This document shows, piece after piece, positions 23,050 to 34,000 of a stretch of DNA of 64,000 bases. Position 1 is the first letter of the stretch; each line of letters opens with the position of its first letter. Below the pieces are notes generated by a model. It had not been told where the DNA came from and ran no database searches. It was given only the letters and a program-made list of their open reading frames with translations. The position numbers and the translations under genes were made by a program. Source of the DNA: Parapedobacter pyrenivorans (GTDB lineage Bacteria; Bacteroidota; Bacteroidia; Sphingobacteriales; Sphingobacteriaceae); contig NZ_BMER01000005.1 of assembly GCF_014636865.1 (NCBI RefSeq), positions 182,483 to 246,482 of the forward strand. The letters run 5' to 3'.

Positions 23050-24741
23050 ATGAAACGAATTACAGCAATAACAGCATGCGTCATGCTATTGTCTGGGTGT
23101 GAAAGCTTCCTGGATACGACGAGCTATGATAAGAAAAATACGGGCAATTTCCCGATGAATGTGGCCGATGCCGAGCAGATGATCACCGGCATCTATTCTA
23201 CCATGAGCAGAGCGATCTCTGATGCCGCGCACACCCATTTTTATGCGGCTGAGCTCGCTTCCGACGACCGCTTTGGCGGTGGCGGTGAAAACGACCGCGA
23301 CATGCACGGGCTCGATCACCTCATGAATACCCAGCCTAATCGGTTTCTACCGTTTTGGCGGGCACGCTATCAGGGCATTTTCCGGGCCAATACGGCCATT
23401 GCCACGATGGATAATGTGACCGGATGGACCAACGAGGCGCAGCGCAACCAGCTTATGGGCGAAGCCCATTTCCTACGGGCGCTCTTTTATTTCGAGCTTT
23501 CCCAACTATTTGGCGAAGTGCCACTGGTCATCGTACCGGAGGCCGAAAACCTGCCCAAGGCACCAGCAGCTGAGACCTATGCACAGATTGCGTACGACTT
23601 ACAGCAGGCAGTCGCGCTACTGCCCGCAGTGCCCTATACCAGTGTTGCTTCCGGCCATGCCACCAGATGGGCGGCTCAGGCACTCGCGGCCCGTGTATTC
23701 CTGTTCTATACCGGTTACTACGAGCAAAGTTCACTTCCCGTGGCCGGTGGCGGCGAGCTCAACAAAGCCCAGATCGTCACCTGGTTGGATGAATGCATTG
23801 CCAGCAGTGGCCACGACTTGGTGTCTGATTTCCGCAACCTCTGGCCCTATACCAATGAGCATACTGCCGAAGATTACGACTACACTGACGCTAATGGACT
23901 ATCCTGGGAGGGCGACGGAAACAAAGAGACAGTTTTTGCGGTCAAGTTCGGCACATTGGTAGACTGGGGCGACAGTTACACCCTCGGTTATTCCAATCAG
24001 TACGTACTCCATTTCGGCATGCGGTCAAACAATGGGCAGGCGGGTACATTCCCCTTCGGTGCCGGCTGGGGTGCTGGGCCGGTCAATACCAGCCTGTGGA
24101 CCCAATGGCGTCAGGCCGAACCTACGGATATCCGACGCACGGGATCCATTATCGATGCTGAAAATGACCTGGAGAACTATCTCTACGGCGCCGACTCACA
24201 AATGGAAGAGACTGGTTTCTGGCAGAAAAAATACATGCCCGTCACTGCCTATCGGGAAGGAACCCTGCTGCCTTCTTACGCGATTTTAGCAGACGGCGCG
24301 CCTACGGATATGCAATTGGCTCACACACAAGATTTGGTATTGATCCGTTTTGCCGATGTGCTGTTGATGCATTCCGAGCTCACCGAAAGTGCAACGGGTT
24401 TAAACCGCGTGCGCACACGGGCCAAGCTGGGCAATGTGGCCTATTCGTTGGATGCTATTAAGCGTGAGCGCCGGTGGGAACTTGCTTTTGAAGGCCTGCG
24501 TTATTTCGATCTCATGCGTTGGCACGATGCAGCCAACGCGCTTGCAGCACAGGAAGGCGTAGCGATCAAAAACAAAGGCCTAGATACGCAGATGCGGGGA
24601 TTCGGTGGCGGCTACCGGGCGAGGTATGAAGCCACGGGCGGCTTCTGGCCGATTCCGCAAAATGAAATCGCGCTATCCGATGGCGTATTGACGCAGAATG
24701 CCGGATGGGGTACACCTGCAGATGAATTTCCGGGATGGTAA
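23050..24741 (+). CDS. SusD-like glycan-binding lipoprotein
   Basis: The protein has 563 residues, with lipobox LLSGC at about residue 17. SusD signatures are present: LMGEAHFLRALFYFELSQLFGEVP (N-terminal TPR part, shown by its core LRALFYFELSQLFG) and the C-terminal RERRWELAFEGLRYFDLMRW and FWPIPQNEI. It caps the SusC encoded 11 bp upstream and binds the same oligosaccharides at the surface. The size is normal, unlike the CBM-bearing SusD of PUL A. Confidence 0.95.
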   Translation: MKRITAITACVMLLSGCESFLDTTSYDKKNTGNFPMNVADAEQMITGIYSTMSRAISDAAHTHFYAAELASDDRFGGGGENDRDMHGLDHLMNTQPNRFLPFWRARYQGIFRANTAIATMDNVTGWTNEAQRNQLMGEAHFLRALFYFELSQLFGEVPLVIVPEAENLPKAPAAETYAQIAYDLQQAVALLPAVPYTSVASGHATRWAAQALAARVFLFYTGYYEQSSLPVAGGGELNKAQIVTWLDECIASSGHDLVSDFRNLWPYTNEHTAEDYDYTDANGLSWEGDGNKETVFAVKFGTLVDWGDSYTLGYSNQYVLHFGMRSNNGQAGTFPFGAGWGAGPVNTSLWTQWRQAEPTDIRRTGSIIDAENDLENYLYGADSQMEETGFWQKKYMPVTAYREGTLLPSYAILADGAPTDMQLAHTQDLVLIRFADVLLMHSELTESATGLNRVRTRAKLGNVAYSLDAIKRERRWELAFEGLRYFDLMRWHDAANALAAQEGVAIKNKGLDTQMRGFGGGYRARYEATGGFWPIPQNEIALSDGVLTQNAGWGTPADEFPGW

Positions 24742-24761
24742 AACTTAAAAGGAAGAATACG

Positions 24762-25604
24762 ATGAAAACCTTTATAAAACACTGCGCTAAGTGGGCAGTT
24801 CTATCAATCATGGCGGTTTCGGCCTGCGAGCCCATCGAAGACCGCATGGAAATGGGCGGCGCGATCACCGCTGAGCAACTCGATATCACGGCCACCCTTA
24901 TCCAAGTGGATGGTAAAAACTCCAACAAAGTAGTGCTGGACAATCGAAGTCCGGTGCTTTCTTCGTGGGATTTCGGTGTAGGAACCACGCAAAGGAAGAC
25001 TGATACCGTGTTGTTGGTGACCGAAGGCGAAAACGAGATCATCTTTACCGGGCTCAATCCCAATGGCACGAAAGTCACGAAAACACTGACCGTCAATGTC
25101 GACGAGCTGACATTCGACGTACCGTTGGAATGGGGATACCTCACCGGCGGATCCGAGAAAACGTGGGTGTGGGATGACACGCAGCCGGCGGTATGGGGCA
25201 ATGGTGGATACCTCGCTAGCACCAAACCCGAGTGGTGGATGCTCCAAGTGAAGGATATCGAAGACCAAGCTGCCGGAGAAGGAGCGGGGGCCAAGATGGT
25301 ATTCTCCCTTCGCGGTGCCAAACTTACGAAGGTGAAAGCTGACGGACAGGAGGAAGCCGGTGGTTTTTCATTCGATATGTCCAAAACCATCGTACAGGAT
25401 AACGGCACCGTATGGGCCAAAGGAAAGCTCACCACACGGGGTGTTACGGTTTTATGCGGCAAGTCACCGGATGAGGGCAGCATCCCGGTCTATGAATACG
25501 ACATCCTGTTGTTGGATGACGGCCGGATGGTACTGAGCTATGCCCCTCCGGGTACCGGCGCTTGGGGAGCTGCTTATTTCTGGGTATTCCGGGCGGTAGA
25601 ATAA
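24762..25604 (+). CDS. Surface lipoprotein, probable SusE/F-position glycan-binding protein
   Basis: The protein has 280 residues from the ATG at 24762, which is preceded by a purine-rich AAAGGAAGA; an upstream frame-open Met at 24735 overlaps SusD and lacks a signal. The N-terminus MKTFIKHCAKWAVLSIMAVSAC gives a lipobox Cys at residue 22. A beta-rich domain (about 35-115) resembles PKD/Ig-like modules, and a C-terminal half (about 120-280) has many Trp residues (WMLQVKDIED, WDDTQPAVW), a common feature of sugar-binding surfaces. The position after SusD suggests a surface glycan-binding protein. No specific family was recognised. Confidence 0.7.
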   Translation: MKTFIKHCAKWAVLSIMAVSACEPIEDRMEMGGAITAEQLDITATLIQVDGKNSNKVVLDNRSPVLSSWDFGVGTTQRKTDTVLLVTEGENEIIFTGLNPNGTKVTKTLTVNVDELTFDVPLEWGYLTGGSEKTWVWDDTQPAVWGNGGYLASTKPEWWMLQVKDIEDQAAGEGAGAKMVFSLRGAKLTKVKADGQEEAGGFSFDMSKTIVQDNGTVWAKGKLTTRGVTVLCGKSPDEGSIPVYEYDILLLDDGRMVLSYAPPGTGAWGAAYFWVFRAVE

Positions 25605-25621
25605 TAAAAACCTGTTTCGTA

Positions 25622-25654
25622 GCATGCCAGCTGCTTAAACTGCGGCTGGCATGC
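25622..25654. terminator. Hairpin between convergent PUL B and PUL C
   Basis: GCATGCCAGC (25622-25631) and GCTGGCATGC (25645-25654) form a perfect 10-bp stem with a 13-nt loop between two convergent operons. A T-run follows about 12 nt later in the minus direction, so it probably ends both transcripts. Confidence 0.65.
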
Positions 25655-25731
25655 GTACCGAATAGGACATTTTTGAAGGGCATTTGAGACAACGTTAATC
25701 TATGATTTATGCTGCTGTTGCCGATATGGGC

Positions 25732-28065
25732 TCAAAAGGCGTCCCTCCCGTCCAAGTAATCCACGCCATTCAGTAATAAGACAAAGTCGATCAACTGAGC
25801 CATTCCGAAAATCGAAGGCCTTACGCCATCGCCATGAGGCGGCGAGTCCAGTGTGTATTGCTCGGCAAACACGGCACCCGAACGCATCACATCACGGATA
25901 TTGCATTCGATCAGCTGAGTTGCGCGGTTTTGATAGCCTTTAGCCAATAATCCCCTCACGGTAAACGCCACGTCCGGATACTTAGGCATCCTAAACCCCG
26001 CGAAACTTTGGTCCGGATCAAAATACCGGTCAAACAGGTCCATCATACTGTTTAGGTGGGGGGCCTTCAACAGATCGATAGCGAGTCCGCTGGTTACCCA
26101 CACAGGATGCCCCGCCGTCCGCAATCCCGATCGCGTATTGTAAAGCTGTACCGGCAGCTCGTCGGAATCGCTCCAAAACCAACGCAGGTAATCGTCGAAT
26201 AAGGCCAGCCTGTTTTTTACCCATAGTTCGTGATCATCATGCAGTTCCAGTATAGTCGCAATGGCTGCCAACGCTTCCATATCTACAATGGCCGAAACAA
26301 CGAAGTCTGCGTCTTTCTGATACTCACTAAGGATGCTGACGTCTTTGTATACCCACATCGGATAACGGATTCGCCACATCATGTAGCGTTTCAATGCCGG
26401 GTAGTTCAAGGCGAGCTTTTCTTTATCTCCCGTGAGCCGATAGAGGAGCAGTGCGGTCTCTGCCTTTCGCGATGGCAGGCTTTCGCCGCCGAGCACCCCC
26501 TCTTCATCCACGAGCGACATCAGCCCGCTAAAAGCATCCCAGGACACTTCAGGAGCTAGGTAGCCGTATAGTTGTATGGCAATGAAACTCTCCCATGCTG
26601 CGGAAAACGGCGCGTTTGGATGACCCTCACCCCACAGCGAGGGTTTTCCGGTCACGATTTGCGGATAAGGAAAATGCGCGGTATCCGGCGGCAGAACATT
26701 CATCGCGAGAAATACCCACGCACGGTAATATGCTTTGCGCATGGCTGTGTCGGTAACCCCTTTGGGATTGACATGGTTCAATCCGAATCGGGTCGGATGG
26801 GGAACCTTCGCCAGTAAACTGTTCCAATAATTCCTTCGTTCGCGCAGCTTTGTCGTGACGCTCGCCGGATTTAGCGCTGGCCTTTCTGCGCGTTGGACGA
26901 GCGCCGCCACCGGCAGCGACAATTCGGCAAAGCTGCAGGCAATCAGGGTAGGCTTGCGGGTGGGGTCATTCCCGGCCGTCTGCACGGACCAATACCCCAC
27001 TTCGGGGGGAATATCTAGCGGATTCTTGCGGGCAAGCAAGTCGGTATACGTACGGTAAAACGTAATCGGCGACGCGAATGGAGCCTCGAAAGAAACGGCA
27101 TATTGGATGTCGCACCCTTGAATTACCAACGTGCGTTGGCCAACAATCGAAAGCTTGCCCTCGTATTTTCCGCTGTAAACCAAGGCCGCCCTTTTATCGC
27201 TGTTGAATTGCCTTACTATGGTTTCTTCGTCGTAGAAAAAATCAAAACCGCGGAGACGCACGTCGCCAAGGTATCGCCCTTCGAATGCAAGGCGGTGCGG
27301 TTCCCAGGTATTATCCATGGTATCAGACGCCACCAGCGTGGCCTGCACGCCCCGTATCGACAGCTCCGTGACGCGGAGTGACGTTCCCTTGCCCACCAGG
27401 AAGATTGTCAGGTAAAATGTCCGTTTACCGCGCCAACCCGTCGCTGTGCGCAAGTCAAAGGTATAAGCGCCGGTACCGGTGTTCTCGTGCCGGATCGTAC
27501 GGTCCGAAGGCTCGTCCTGTCCATGTACTTTTACTGCCCAGAGCGTCGTCCCATCGGGCACCGTGATGTTGAGGTAGGGCGCCTCGTCCAAGTTGGTGGT
27601 AACGGCGTCCTTCAGGCGAATTGACTGTACGTCGCTGCTCGCCTGTGCATCAGTGCTGGCAAAGAGGCTACCGTCGGCAGCGGGTAGGATGCGAGCGCCA
27701 TCGCTTGGCTGCCACGCTGAGGCATCGCTTAGCGGAGCCGACCATGCCGAAAATGAGTGCCCCTCTTGCTTGGTGTCCACATGTAGCATGATCAGGTCTT
27801 CAAACGATCGGTTCGCCATCTTTGTGCCCAAGTAACCCACGTTTAGCGGAAGTGTTGGCCGCGAGCTGTACGCCATCGGAGTTCGTTGCCCTGGCGGTAT
27901 CCGGAAATTGTACGGGTTCAGCACGATACGCGACCCCGGAATGCTCAGATCCCGACGCTGTTGCGCCCCTGTTTCGAGCAGATCGTTACTCAACGGAAGT
28001 TGCGCATACGTTTCGATACGGATGGCGTAAATCAGGATACACGCGAGGATTATTCGGATACGCAT
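25732..28065 (-). CDS. Putative secreted six-hairpin (alpha/alpha)6 glycosidase with N-terminal beta-sandwich
   Basis: The protein has 777 residues, with a signal peptide at about 1-21 ending YAQ. The N-terminal half (about 60-400) is beta-rich and contains a jelly-roll-like module (about 150-240). The C-terminal half (about 425-770) has repeated helical pairs with WGEGHPNAPFSAAWESF, GGESLPSRKAETALLLYRL and a late YTLDSPPHGDGVRPSIFG, features that recall six-hairpin glycosidases such as GH63/GH37 relatives. The family and substrate could not be assigned, and the catalytic acids are not certain. It overlaps the upstream lipoprotein gene by 16 bp, so it is the last gene of PUL C and is likely the enzyme of that locus. 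Confidence 0.55.
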   Translation of the reverse strand: MRIRIILACILIYAIRIETYAQLPLSNDLLETGAQQRRDLSIPGSRIVLNPYNFRIPPGQRTPMAYSSRPTLPLNVGYLGTKMANRSFEDLIMLHVDTKQEGHSFSAWSAPLSDASAWQPSDGARILPAADGSLFASTDAQASSDVQSIRLKDAVTTNLDEAPYLNITVPDGTTLWAVKVHGQDEPSDRTIRHENTGTGAYTFDLRTATGWRGKRTFYLTIFLVGKGTSLRVTELSIRGVQATLVASDTMDNTWEPHRLAFEGRYLGDVRLRGFDFFYDEETIVRQFNSDKRAALVYSGKYEGKLSIVGQRTLVIQGCDIQYAVSFEAPFASPITFYRTYTDLLARKNPLDIPPEVGYWSVQTAGNDPTRKPTLIACSFAELSLPVAALVQRAERPALNPASVTTKLRERRNYWNSLLAKVPHPTRFGLNHVNPKGVTDTAMRKAYYRAWVFLAMNVLPPDTAHFPYPQIVTGKPSLWGEGHPNAPFSAAWESFIAIQLYGYLAPEVSWDAFSGLMSLVDEEGVLGGESLPSRKAETALLLYRLTGDKEKLALNYPALKRYMMWRIRYPMWVYKDVSILSEYQKDADFVVSAIVDMEALAAIATILELHDDHELWVKNRLALFDDYLRWFWSDSDELPVQLYNTRSGLRTAGHPVWVTSGLAIDLLKAPHLNSMMDLFDRYFDPDQSFAGFRMPKYPDVAFTVRGLLAKGYQNRATQLIECNIRDVMRSGAVFAEQYTLDSPPHGDGVRPSIFGMAQLIDFVLLLNGVDYLDGRDAF

Positions 28066-29087
28066 TGTAAAATGATCTCTTGTTCTTGATACGATTTTAT
28101 CCAGCCATACGTCAGTGATTCCCCGTTCGGCCCCTCTATAACGACCTGGATATTGCTGTTTAGTTCGCCGGTCCGCCCGGTTGCTTCAGCCAAATTCCAA
28201 TAATAGATCCGTGAACCATCTTCGAGCTCCTTATAAGCACCGTTCTCCGGCCGGATTACGTGGTCCGTTTGCCCGTCGTATAATTTCAGGAGCCAGGCAC
28301 CGTTGGCGGGCGTATCGTATACGCGCATGGCCAAATACGGATAGTTGTCCAGGTTGAAGGATTGGTCCCATTTTACAGCGATTCCATAGCCATCGTCGTT
28401 ATTCCGGGTGATGGTCACCTGCTTTTCACCTTGCTGACCTGGCGAGAGCCCGCCATATTGCCAAGCGTTGATGTCATCGGCCGTTTCAAATGGAATAAAA
28501 ATACGACCAGGGGCTGGGGCGTCGTCCGGGCAGAATATTCCCACCACACCGCGGTAATTGACCAGTACCACCAACGTTGCCAAGTCCGGGTTAATGGGGT
28601 ACTTTGATGCAGACTCAAGCCTTACGGCGAATGCGAGGATATCGTCGTCAAAGCCACCCAGCGCATCCATGTCTAACGCGACTTGCGCCAAAGCGCCTTC
28701 CTCGCCTTGAGCAACCGTGGCCGGCGGTGGCAATTCGATCACCTCGGGCGCCAGCTCAATTGCGTGGTTCAGGCTGCCTTGCTCCTGTAGGCTCCCGATC
28801 GCCTCGCGATCGAGCGTAAAGTTGACGGTAAATGCGTCTCGATCGTGCAATCCGGACGAAGAAAAGCCCAATGTGATGAGAATCCGTTTGTTTTCCTCGT
28901 CTACAACAAACGGGTAGCTATTCGATTCGGGTATACGGGCGAATTCACCATTACCCGTCCAATAGATCTGCGGAACCGGATAATCATCGTCAATGATGCC
29001 GCCGGTTTCCGTACACGATAAGATCAGGCCCAACCCGATGCTAAGGGCGGCGAGATAAGGATATTTAAATGATGTTAACCATTTCAT
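28050..29087 (-). CDS. DUF1735/DUF4979-type surface lipoprotein
   Basis: The protein has 345 residues, with lipobox LILSC near residue 25. The N-terminal domain (about 40-175, including FTVNFTLDREAIGSL) resembles DUF1735, common in BT_3987-type PUL lipoproteins. The C-terminal part (about 195-340, FIPFETADDINAWQYGG and YPYLAMRVYDTP) resembles DUF4979, thought to bind glycans. It probably sits on the cell surface and helps SusD capture ligand. It follows SusD by 51 bp and overlaps the next gene. Confidence 0.78.
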   Translation of the reverse strand: MKWLTSFKYPYLAALSIGLGLILSCTETGGIIDDDYPVPQIYWTGNGEFARIPESNSYPFVVDEENKRILITLGFSSSGLHDRDAFTVNFTLDREAIGSLQEQGSLNHAIELAPEVIELPPPATVAQGEEGALAQVALDMDALGGFDDDILAFAVRLESASKYPINPDLATLVVLVNYRGVVGIFCPDDAPAPGRIFIPFETADDINAWQYGGLSPGQQGEKQVTITRNNDDGYGIAVKWDQSFNLDNYPYLAMRVYDTPANGAWLLKLYDGQTDHVIRPENGAYKELEDGSRIYYWNLAEATGRTGELNSNIQVVIEGPNGESLTYGWIKSYQEQEIILQCVSE

Positions 29088-29138
29088 AATGACTCAGCTA
29101 TTTGGCTGTTAAATAAATAAACGATGCTGATTTGCGGC

Positions 29139-31007
29139 CTACCAAAACGGGTTTTGAACACACTGCCGATTTCGTTCCACTTCGGTTTGTGGAATGGGCC
29201 ACAAGTAGTGTCTCCGTTGAAATACACGGTTTTCGAAAGCGATCCGTTTGTATAATTCAGGATCGGATAGTTGGTTGCCTCCTCGGATGTTAATTCCATA
29301 AAAAGGCCCGTTGTCTGTCTGCTCCGCGATTTTCCATCGGCGGCAATCCCAAATCCGAAAATCCTCAAAGACCAGTTCCACCCGTCGCTCGGCGCGGATC
29401 GCTTCACGCATGGCTTCCTGCGAAGCCGGTTCCGCCACCTGCCCCGACTGGTTGCCGTAGCCCGGTATGCCCGCCCGTTCCCGAACTAGGTTTACGTAAC
29501 GGAGAATTTCGCTTTGGTTGGCGTTAAAATCGTACTCATTGAGTGCCTCCGCATAGTTGAGGTACACCTCACCCAATCGGAAAAAGATGTCTTGCATCTG
29601 TTCCACGTTGACGTTCGCCCAATTGGGGTTCCATATGGTGCTTGGATGGATAAATTTTCGGATCGCATATCCCGTTTTACTGTAGTTTTCACCCACAAGG
29701 TCGGCACCGCCCATCCAAAATTCAAACCGGTAGGATTGATTATTGTCTGACCCTTTGTTTACCCACGATGCCCCGTTAAAGCTGATGGTGGCATAGAAGC
29801 GAGGCTCACGCTCTACATACATGTTCGATACGCCCTCGTTCCAGTAGGCGGTATTTTCTTCCGCGAACCCCTGTTCGGAGTAGCCAGCGCGCGGGTTGAT
29901 AATCGGACTGCCGTCTGAATTGTAGCCTATAACCGGCCGCTCGCCGTTCGCCATAAAAAACGCATCGACCTGTTGCTGTGTTGCTCCATACACCGATTCG
30001 CCTCCGGCTTGGCGGGGAGCACAATGTTGCCACCAATGCCAATTCAGGAGGTTTTCCTTGGGTTGTCGGCCCCAGATGATTTCCTGGTTCCACCGGTCTA
30101 GAAACACATCGCGGTACGAGCGCAGCGGGTCAATGGATCCAGACTCGTCTGTTTTTCGGTACAAGCCGGCGGGCATGCGGTCGATGATCACTTTGGCTGC
30201 ATCAGCGGCAGCTTTCCATTTCTCCCGGTCGTACACCGTGTTGATAAGCGGTGTATTGTCGGGGTTAGTGAAAGCCGCATAATCGGTATTGCCGTTAAAC
30301 AGTGGGCTAGCCGCATAAAGCAACATTCGCGCTTTCATCGCCTGCACAGCCAGTTGATCGATTCTGCCCAGCTGTCCCTGGTCTGTGATACGGTCCGGTA
30401 AGTCGGCCATCGCCTGGTCAAATTCCGCTACCAAGTAATCCACACACGCATCAAACGGCGTGCGCGGCAGTTGCAGCTCGGCAGGCGGCGTATTAATTTC
30501 GAACGGTGTTTCCGGAAGAATCACAACCGGGCCATATTGCCGGAGCAATAAACTGTAGTAATACGCGCGTAGCGCCCGCGCTTCGGCCTTCCGCTGTGTT
30601 CGGAGGGTGGCAGACATGTCTGCACATTCATCAATGCGCGCAATGAAAACGCTTGCCGACCGGATTCCCTGGTACAGATAGGTCCAGAAATTAAATACCG
30701 TGGTAGACGGACCCCAATTGCCGATATTATGCATATGGTTCGCATACATAAAGGACGCCCCGAAATCCGCCTCGTCAGCGATGCTGATAAAGCTGCTCTC
30801 GAAACCATGATTTCCGTCGCCCAGCGGTGGTGTATAAGAATACACATTGGCCAGGTACCGCTCGGCTTCCAGCGCCTGAGCAAACACCTTGTCGAGGTCA
30901 AGCATATCATCGGGCTGGCGATCCAGAAAGTCTTTGTTACATGCTGCAGCGGCAAGTATCGCCAAACAAGCGATCGTTCGCCGGATATGAAAGAAAAATA
31001 TGTTCAT
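29139..31007 (-). CDS. SusD-like glycan-binding lipoprotein
   Basis: The protein has 622 residues, with lipobox ILAAAAC at about residue 23 followed by NKDFLDRQPDD, typical of SusD mature N-termini. AEARALRAYYYSLLLRQYGPV marks the TPR core (LRAYYYSLLLRQYG), and the C-terminus has RAERRVELVFEDFRIWDCRRW and YLWPIPQTEV. It partners the SusC whose stop is 13 bp upstream. The length is at the large end but no inserted domain is obvious. Confidence 0.95.
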   Translation of the reverse strand: MNIFFFHIRRTIACLAILAAAACNKDFLDRQPDDMLDLDKVFAQALEAERYLANVYSYTPPLGDGNHGFESSFISIADEADFGASFMYANHMHNIGNWGPSTTVFNFWTYLYQGIRSASVFIARIDECADMSATLRTQRKAEARALRAYYYSLLLRQYGPVVILPETPFEINTPPAELQLPRTPFDACVDYLVAEFDQAMADLPDRITDQGQLGRIDQLAVQAMKARMLLYAASPLFNGNTDYAAFTNPDNTPLINTVYDREKWKAAADAAKVIIDRMPAGLYRKTDESGSIDPLRSYRDVFLDRWNQEIIWGRQPKENLLNWHWWQHCAPRQAGGESVYGATQQQVDAFFMANGERPVIGYNSDGSPIINPRAGYSEQGFAEENTAYWNEGVSNMYVEREPRFYATISFNGASWVNKGSDNNQSYRFEFWMGGADLVGENYSKTGYAIRKFIHPSTIWNPNWANVNVEQMQDIFFRLGEVYLNYAEALNEYDFNANQSEILRYVNLVRERAGIPGYGNQSGQVAEPASQEAMREAIRAERRVELVFEDFRIWDCRRWKIAEQTDNGPFYGINIRGGNQLSDPELYKRIAFENRVFQRRHYLWPIPQTEVERNRQCVQNPFW

Positions 31008-31019
31008 GATCGATACAGA

Positions 31020-34000
31020 TTAAAAGTTAGCGTTTATACCGAGGTTAAACGTGCGTTGGATGGGGTACTTTGCGCCGGTGTTTCCAGATGCCCCGGCTCC
31101 CAGCTCGGGATCCCAGAAGGTAAAGTCGCTAAACGTCAGCAAATTGAATCCCGATAAGAAAACACGGAACGTGTGGATTTTCAGTCGTTCCGTCGTCTTT
31201 CGCGGCAGTGTATACCCCAATTCGGCCGTACGCAGACGCAGGAAGCTGGCATCGCGCTGCCACCAGGTAGACGGCTGGACATTGTTTGTCATCCCGCTGA
31301 AGCCCAGGTTGGGAAACAAGACGTCTTCGCTGGGATTATCCGGTGTCCAACGGTTCAGGCCATGAACCTGCAAGTTTCCATTTAGCCCATCCATAAACGG
31401 GTACCAACCGCCTCCAAAGAGCATAAAGTCCATTACCGCACTCCCCTGGAAGAATGCGGAGAGGTCAAAATTGGCGTATCCGAAGCTCATGCCAAAGCCA
31501 TACACGATACCCGGATTTGTCGGATTCCCTATGGCGACATAATCGTCGGGGTTGACGACGCCATCACCGTTTACATCCCGATACTTGATATCGCCTGGAG
31601 AAACTCTGCCGAAGGTATGTGCCGGTATATTGGGCGCTAAGGTACCCTGTTGCGCATCTACAAAGTCTTCGGTGCGGAACAGTCCATCAGCAATCAGACC
31701 AAATGGTTGGCCGAGCCGTTTCCCCTTCTCCGCCCGATAGGGCCAAAGCGGCGTAGGCTGATCATTTTCGACAATACGGTTTTTCGCATAAGTAAAATTA
31801 CCACGGGTTGTCACCTGCAGCTTTCCAAAAGTTCGCCGGTATTCCAGCGAGGCGTCCACACCCTGATTTTCCATGATGCCGATGTTTCCCCACGGATTCT
31901 GTCTCACCCCGAAAATGGCAGGCAGTGAATTTCGCTGAAGGAAGATGTTGCGTCGGTTGCGCTTGAAAAAGTCGGCCTGAAGGTAGAAACCGTTAAGGAA
32001 CCGTGCTTCTACGCCCGCATTGATTTCGCGTTCGCGCTCCCAGGTCAGGTCCGCTCCCCACTCTTCCTCGCCACGGCCCGGAATGCTTACGGTATAATCC
32101 CGGCCGAACGTCCATCCGCCATTTCCCCCGCCTACGGTGGTCAGGTAGGCGAATCGACGGCCGCCGATCTGGTCGTTTCCTTTCTCGCCGATAGACCCTC
32201 GGATTTTTAAATAAGAGACAGCATCCGGCAATGCGCTCCGTTGGTAGAACGGTTCTTCCGATAGGATCCAACCCGCCGCGATGGCGGGGAAAAGTCCAAA
32301 ACGACTGCCCTTCGCAAAGTTCTCCGAGCCGTTGTATCCGGCGCTAGCCTCAAGGAAGTATCGATTTTTATAGTTGTAAGAGAGCCTGCCCACATAACCT
32401 TGAAGCCGGAATGGTAGGGCGGCGATGCTATTGTCGGTGTCTGCGTTGACCAAGTCTTGTTGGTTGTAGAGCAGCAGACCGGTCAGGTTATGATCGCCAA
32501 ATTGGCGATTATAATTCAGGTTCGCCTGAAAGTAAATCCTTCTGTTTCCACCAGCGCCTTTGCTGAAGGCAAGGTCCTGAATTCCCTCCACGGTTTGTTC
32601 CAGGATCAACCGGTTGTCGCTATCCCTACCCCTGGCGATGTATAGGTCGCCCATATCACGCGTTCGTTCGATGTTATGCCAGTTGTACGCATCGAAAGCA
32701 AACAAGCCCTGTACGCTCAGCCCATCGATCAGATAGGAGAGGTCATGCCGTGCGTTGATGTTGGACTGGATAGAGCTATTCCAGGTCGTCTGAAATCCAC
32801 GGTTCACCAGGTCGTGGTAGGGGTTTCTTACCACGTTGCCACTTCCCGCAAACAGCTTTTCCGATTCGTTGTCCGGATTGGGATACCACGCAGGAAAGGT
32901 GATGCCATTGGTTTTTGAAATCAGCTCCCAGAGCCTATCGCTTGACGTTCCGGGATAATTAACGGTTACAAGGTACCCACCGAGGTTTAAGCTCATATCC
33001 GTGTACGGACCGAGCTTCACGTCTGTATTTGCCCGGAAGTTGTATCGGTTCAGGTTGGTTGTGGTATTGTACGCATTGAGGTTATCCTCATTCCACATTC
33101 CCTGTTCGTTCAGCAACGACCCCGATACGTAATATTTCGCCACCTCGCTACCCCCCGTCACATTCAAGTTTGCGCGGTTGCTGAAGGTGTTTTTTTTAGT
33201 CATTAGGTCTAGCCAGTTGACATCAGGATACAGCAGCGGATCGGTTCCCGACCGCGTATTATCAATACGTTCCTGACTGAAATACGGTTCGCTTCCCGGG
33301 TTGGTGGCGAGGAAGGCTTCGTTGTAGAGCTCCATAAACGTAGCGCCATCGGCGTATTCAGGCCAACGTGTTGCGCCTTTCAATATGGTCTCGTACTTGA
33401 AATCAATGGATGGCGCCTGGCTTGCACCGCGTCTGGTGTTGATCAGGATAACGCCATTTGCGCCACGTATGCCATATATGGCTGTTGCGGCGGCATCTTT
33501 GAGCACCGAAAACGTTTCGATATCTTCTGGTTCGATGTTATTGAGGGGGCGTTCCACTCCGTCCACGAGCACCAATGGGTCGGACCCGGCGCCGAATGTA
33601 CTCACGCCACGTATCCAGAACTGCGCATCGTCGTTGCCCGGCTCGCCAGATCGTTGTACGGCAATGACCCCGGCTACCTGCCCGGCCAATGCGTTATTCA
33701 GCGACCTTGGCACCGCAGTCTTGATGTCTCTCACACTTACCGTGGAGATTGCCCCCACTACACTTTCCTTTTTCTGCGTGCCGTAAGCCACGACGACCAC
33801 TTCGTCGATATCGCTTACCTGCCGTTGAAGGGTCAAATTGATGGTGTCTTCGTTCTGAACAACGACCTCTTGAGGCTGATAGCCAACAGCTGAAAACACC
33901 AGCACACCTGTTGGGTCCGGAAGCACGATGCGGTACGTCCCGTCTTCGTCGGACGTTGTGGCAACCGTGGTGTTCTTTAGGTTTATGGTAACCCCCGCTA

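Noticed and set aside
29084..29407. Separate small minus-strand gene between SusD and the DUF1735-type lipoprotein
   Set aside because: It overlaps the SusD 3' end in another frame and has no signal or conserved motif.
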